DNA from: an uncultured Lachnospiraceae bacterium
GTDB taxonomy: Bacteria; Bacillota; Clostridia; Lachnospirales; Lachnospiraceae
Reading direction: 5' to 3'
Length of the DNA: 36,697 bases
Assembly (NCBI GenBank): GCA_947384285.1
Contig: CANDGI010000030.1
Location: forward strand, 1-36,697
The notes under the pieces are model-generated. The model did no database searches. It saw nothing but the letters and a program-made list of their open reading frames with translations, and was not told where the DNA came from. Position 1 is the first letter of the stretch. Every line of letters begins with the position of its first letter. Below are positions 33,906 through 36,697 of the stretch, in pieces. The translations under genes and the position numbers were made by a program.

Positions 33906-35237
33906 TTAATAGCCATACCGCTTTCTATATTTCAAAAACATGAATGCAGATAAGGCAAGCGCCATCAATTCTGCTGCTGGCGTGGCAAGCCAGATACCGG
34001 TTACGCCAAAGAGCAAAGGCAGCACGAGCATCGTAACCAGCATAAATACAAATGACCTGGAAAATGCAAGGACAGCTGAAATCATCCCATTGGACAATGC
34101 GGTAAACATTCCGCTGGCAAAAATATTAAATCCAATAAACAGCAGCGCTATGGTGCATATCCGGTTCCCTGCCACTGCCAAATCGTACACCGGGTTATCT
34201 GGACGGGCAAATACAGAAACCAGCGGCCTGGTCAATAGGAAGGATGCCCCGACCGTAAGCACAGAGATAGCTGCAATCACTTTCAAGCTCATTCCCACCA
34301 GCCTTTTCAATTTTTCATGGTTCTGCTCCCCATGGTAGAAGCTCAGCATGGGCGCGACCCCATAGGAATACCCGGTATACAAAGAGCTGGCAAACATCAG
34401 CACATACATAATGATTGTAACCGCTGCCACGCCGTTTTCCCCAATGTAATGGAGCATTGTCCAGTTGAACATCATGGTAATAATTCCGGTAACAAGAGCT
34501 GTAGCCATCTCCGAGCATCCGTTTGCTGCTGCACTCACAAGAACCCCCACCCTAACGCATGGCTTTTTAAAATGCAGCAGACTTTTTTTCTGGCTGAACA
34601 CAAACAAGCCCGCAACCGCTGTCACAGAATATCCAAGCCCTGTTGCAATGGCTGCTCCGCTGATGCCCATATCAAACCAGGCAATAAATACATAGTCAAG
34701 CACCATGTTCAAAACACCGCCGGACACCGAGCATATCAGGGAGAGGTTTGCTTTTTCACTGGCAATCATATAAAGGGTAAAGTTGTTCATCAAAAGAATC
34801 GGCACGGTAAATACCAGATAGCGGCTCAAATACTCCACACAGTACCCTTCTACATCAGCGGATAGATTCATTCCTGCAAAAATGTGGTCCATTGCCAGAT
34901 ACCCAGCTCCGCACATCACAATCCCCACAAGTACATTCACGAAAATCAGGAAGGTAAAATCTTCCTTTGCCTCATCCTGTTTCTGCTCTCCCATCTTTTT
35001 CATGATAACCGCGCTGCCTCCGGTGGCAAGCATGGTGGAAACCGCCGTAACCAGCTGAATCACCGGCGCAGTCAGATTGATGGCGGAAAGTGCGTCTGTA
35101 CTAATCAGATTCGACACAAACAAGCCGTCCACCATAGTGTAAAAAGACATGAATACCGTCATGGCAATGGTTGGCACAGCAAACTTCAGAATATTTTTCA
35201 GTGTTACAGGTTTTTCATATACATTTTGGTTTTCCAT
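33906..35237 (-). CDS. MATE-family multidrug/metabolite antiporter
   Basis: A 443-residue inner-membrane transporter with about 12 hydrophobic segments. The opening LKNILKFAVPTIAMTVFMSF, then YTMVDGLFVSNLISTDALSA and ATGGSAVIMKKMGEQ, are MATE family features of Clostridia; the second half repeats the pattern (MSFYHGEQNHEKLKRLVGMS). Such pumps export cationic drugs or metabolites using a sodium or proton gradient. The start at 35237 follows TTGGAGGAAAAACTT. Its promoter has the geometry used by MerR-type regulators, suggesting drug- or stress-induced expression. Confidence 0.9.
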   Translation of the reverse strand: MENQNVYEKPVTLKNILKFAVPTIAMTVFMSFYTMVDGLFVSNLISTDALSAINLTAPVIQLVTAVSTMLATGGSAVIMKKMGEQKQDEAKEDFTFLIFVNVLVGIVMCGAGYLAMDHIFAGMNLSADVEGYCVEYLSRYLVFTVPILLMNNFTLYMIASEKANLSLICSVSGGVLNMVLDYVFIAWFDMGISGAAIATGLGYSVTAVAGLFVFSQKKSLLHFKKPCVRVGVLVSAAANGCSEMATALVTGIITMMFNWTMLHYIGENGVAAVTIIMYVLMFASSLYTGYSYGVAPMLSFYHGEQNHEKLKRLVGMSLKVIAAISVLTVGASFLLTRPLVSVFARPDNPVYDLAVAGNRICTIALLFIGFNIFASGMFTALSNGMISAVLAFSRSFVFMLVTMLVLPLLFGVTGIWLATPAAELMALALSAFMFLKYRKRYGY

Positions 35238-35281
35238 AAGTTTTTCCTCCAATCACCTTGCATTTTCTTCCTGTATCAAGC

Positions 35282-35312
35282 ATCATAAACCGTACAGTAA
35301 CAGTACAGTCAA
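35282..35312 (-). promoter_or_regulatory. MerR-type promoter of the MATE gene
   Basis: Minus strand TTGACT (35312-35307) and TATGAT (35287-35282) are separated by 19 bp rather than 17, and the spacer region contains the dyad ACTGTAC-N7-GTACGGT. An over-long spacer filled by a dyad is the hallmark of promoters twisted open by MerR-family activators. No merR gene is adjacent in this window. Confidence 0.7.
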
Positions 35313-35387
35313 GGCAATTACAAAAATTTATGAAAAATAGTGTGAAGAATGATATTTTACACCGCTGTCTGCGCTTGAGCAATAGGA

Positions 35388-36326
35388 AAGAAACGAGTGA
35401 TTAATGTGCCAGCGGCACAAACTGTAAGGAAGATTTTTGCCCTGTGCCTTGCCGGGAAAGGCACGATGCAGATTGCAAGGCAGCGTGAAGAAGAACAGAT
35501 ACTCTCCCCCCCACCGCCTATTTTGAATCCATTGGCAGGAAACATGCACAGAAAGTCCCCAAAAACATTTGCGGGTGGAAACAGGCGGACCATTGGCTAT
35601 ATCCTTGAAAACAAGCAGTACACCGGCTGCGCCGTCAATTTCAAAAGCACTACCGTCAGTTACTAAGTCCATAAGAGAATCCAGCACAGCGAGGAAGATT
35701 ACCAAATCATCCCCGATATGCAGGAAGCCATCATCTCCGAGGAACAATGGCTGAGGGTGCAGGAGCTCCAGAAACACAAGCGCAGACCGACAAAAACAGG
35801 CAGGACAAGCCTTTTTCCAGGACTGCTCTACTGCTGCGGCTGCAAATCGAAAATGCACTTTGTCGCTGCCAAGAGCATGAAACGGAAACAGGAGCATTTC
35901 CACTGTTCCCAATATAAATCCGGCAGAGGGGAATGCGCCACACACTATATCCGTGACATTGTCCTTGAGCAGCTTGTGCTGGAAGCTGCCAGCGACTTAT
36001 CCGATTTCGTCCGCTGTTATGAGCCGGTATTCCTATATTCGCTGGCAAAGAAAAACAACGCCATGCGGCAGGAAGAATACCAACAGCTTCAGAAAGCGGT
36101 AGAGAATGGCACAAAGCGGATAGCAGAAATCGACAGGCTGATCGAAAAGGTATTTGAGCAGAACACAGGCGGCATACTCTCTGATGAACAGTTTGCTAAA
36201 ATGCTTCAGAACTACGAAAAGGAACAGAAATCATTGACGCAGGGAATGGAAGAAAACCGCCAGACCTTGCAGGACGCCGAACAGCGGGTAGTGGATTTAT
36301 GGCTTGTCTTACGCACTTTGCGGGAG
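35388..36326 (+). pseudogene. Truncated large serine recombinase
   Basis: One plus-strand frame encodes the middle and C-terminal parts of a large serine recombinase: the Recombinase domain (VRKIFALCLAGKGTMQIARQ, RRTIGYILENKQYTGCAVNF), the zinc-ribbon domain (GRTSLFPGLLYCCGCKSKMH, then HCSQYKSGRGECATHYIRD) and the coiled-coil (KKNNAMRQEEYQQLQKAVEN). It lacks the N-terminal catalytic resolvase domain with its active-site Ser, has an in-frame TAA at 35664-35666, and is cut off after RTLRE. The segment between about 35480 and 35580 is also degraded. It is a remnant of an integrative or conjugative element. Confidence 0.85.
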
Positions 36327-36600
36327 AATTCTTCTACTGCATTTGGCGCGTCATACATTGTCAGACCTAATGATCTCTTTACCTCCGCAATATATGCAGT
36401 ATGTACTTTTAATCCATATTTCTTTTCAACATACTCTTGTATCATTTTATATGTTATTTTCGGTTTCGGCTGATATTTCTTTGCCCGTTCTGCTATTGCA
36501 TCTAAAGGCACTTTCCCTTCACCATCTCCAAACTCCACCGTAACATTAATGACACTATCTGGTGATTTGTGGGACATAAGTACAATGGTTTCCACATGAG
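36327..36600 (-). pseudogene. RlmD/RumA-tail-like fragment
   Basis: A minus-strand frame begins THVETIVLMSHKSPD and continues VTVEFGDGEGKVPL, ITYKMIQEYVEKKYGLKVHT and AYIAEVKRSLGL, ending at YDAPNAVEE where the recombinase remnant begins. From memory, this resembles the C-terminal extension of 23S rRNA uracil methyltransferases (RlmD/RumA) of Lachnospiraceae, which in intact proteins continues about 30 residues further. A stop codon precedes it, so the enzyme body is absent. The last 97 bases of the window show nothing else. Confidence 0.6.
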
Positions 36601-36697
36601 TACCAAATTAGAACATATCCCCACAAAATCACGGAAATGTGGGCAATATTTATACAGTACTAATACTGCTCGTGCGTCCCTTTTCCCACAAAATGTC

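Noticed and set aside
35328-35945. Minus-strand 205-codon ORF
   Set aside because: Lies opposite the recombinase pseudogene, whose plus-strand frame matches a known family.

Overview
The window looks like a chromosomal segment of a gut Firmicute, most likely a Lachnospiraceae member (Blautia/Dorea/Ruminococcus gnavus-like). This is inferred from the T-box-controlled ileS, the clostridial Shine-Dalgarno sites (AGGAGG type), the Leloir galK-galT pair with a LacI-type regulator, a MATE pump, and remnants of a large-serine-recombinase element. No rRNA, tRNA or CRISPR array was found.

Positions 1-13964, all on the minus strand, hold the first part of an extracellular contractile injection system (eCIS, a phage-tail-like particle without a phage genome). 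In transcription order these are: a MalT/LuxR-type ATPase regulator, a small PqqD-like protein, a second giant ATPase regulator ending in a SARP/BTAD-like activator module, the AAA+ ATPase typical of eCIS, an unknown basic/acidic repeat protein, the contractile sheath, an inner-tube protein, a possible broken small Cys-rich ORF, a gp26/T4_baseplate-like assembly protein, a DUF6760-type small protein, a second tube protein, and a large unknown protein with 24-residue tandem repeats that runs off the left edge. Baseplate, spike, LysM, tape measure and effector genes would lie beyond position 1. There is no capsid, portal, terminase or lysis gene, so this is not an ordinary prophage. The two regulators head the cluster and probably switch it on. 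A promoter candidate and an unusual hairpin-bridged ribosome-binding site precede the sheath gene.

Positions 14139-23507 are housekeeping and accessory metabolism: a DUF134-NifX fusion gene behind a textbook promoter overlapping a 20-bp palindrome; galT and galK (minus) facing a galR-like LacI gene (plus), with shared TTTAGTAAA operator sites; a decayed nuclease/ATPase remnant; and a TPR lipoprotein directly behind glycogen phosphorylase. Positions 23587-27336 carry ileS with a complete Ile-specific T-box leader and promoter.

Positions 27452-33439 hold a Uma2-type nuclease-fold protein, a Q-rich DUF4190-like membrane protein preceded by a 22-residue ORF, a 1.1-kb-residue-scale fibronectin-III surface protein with a G/N/P/Q repeat region, and an S-methylthioribose-kinase-like protein. 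Positions 33440-36697 hold two structured repeat elements, a MATE transporter with a MerR-style 19-bp-spacer promoter, and a scar made of a recombinase pseudogene abutting an RlmD-tail-like fragment. A related palindromic element sits between the DUF134-NifX gene and galT.
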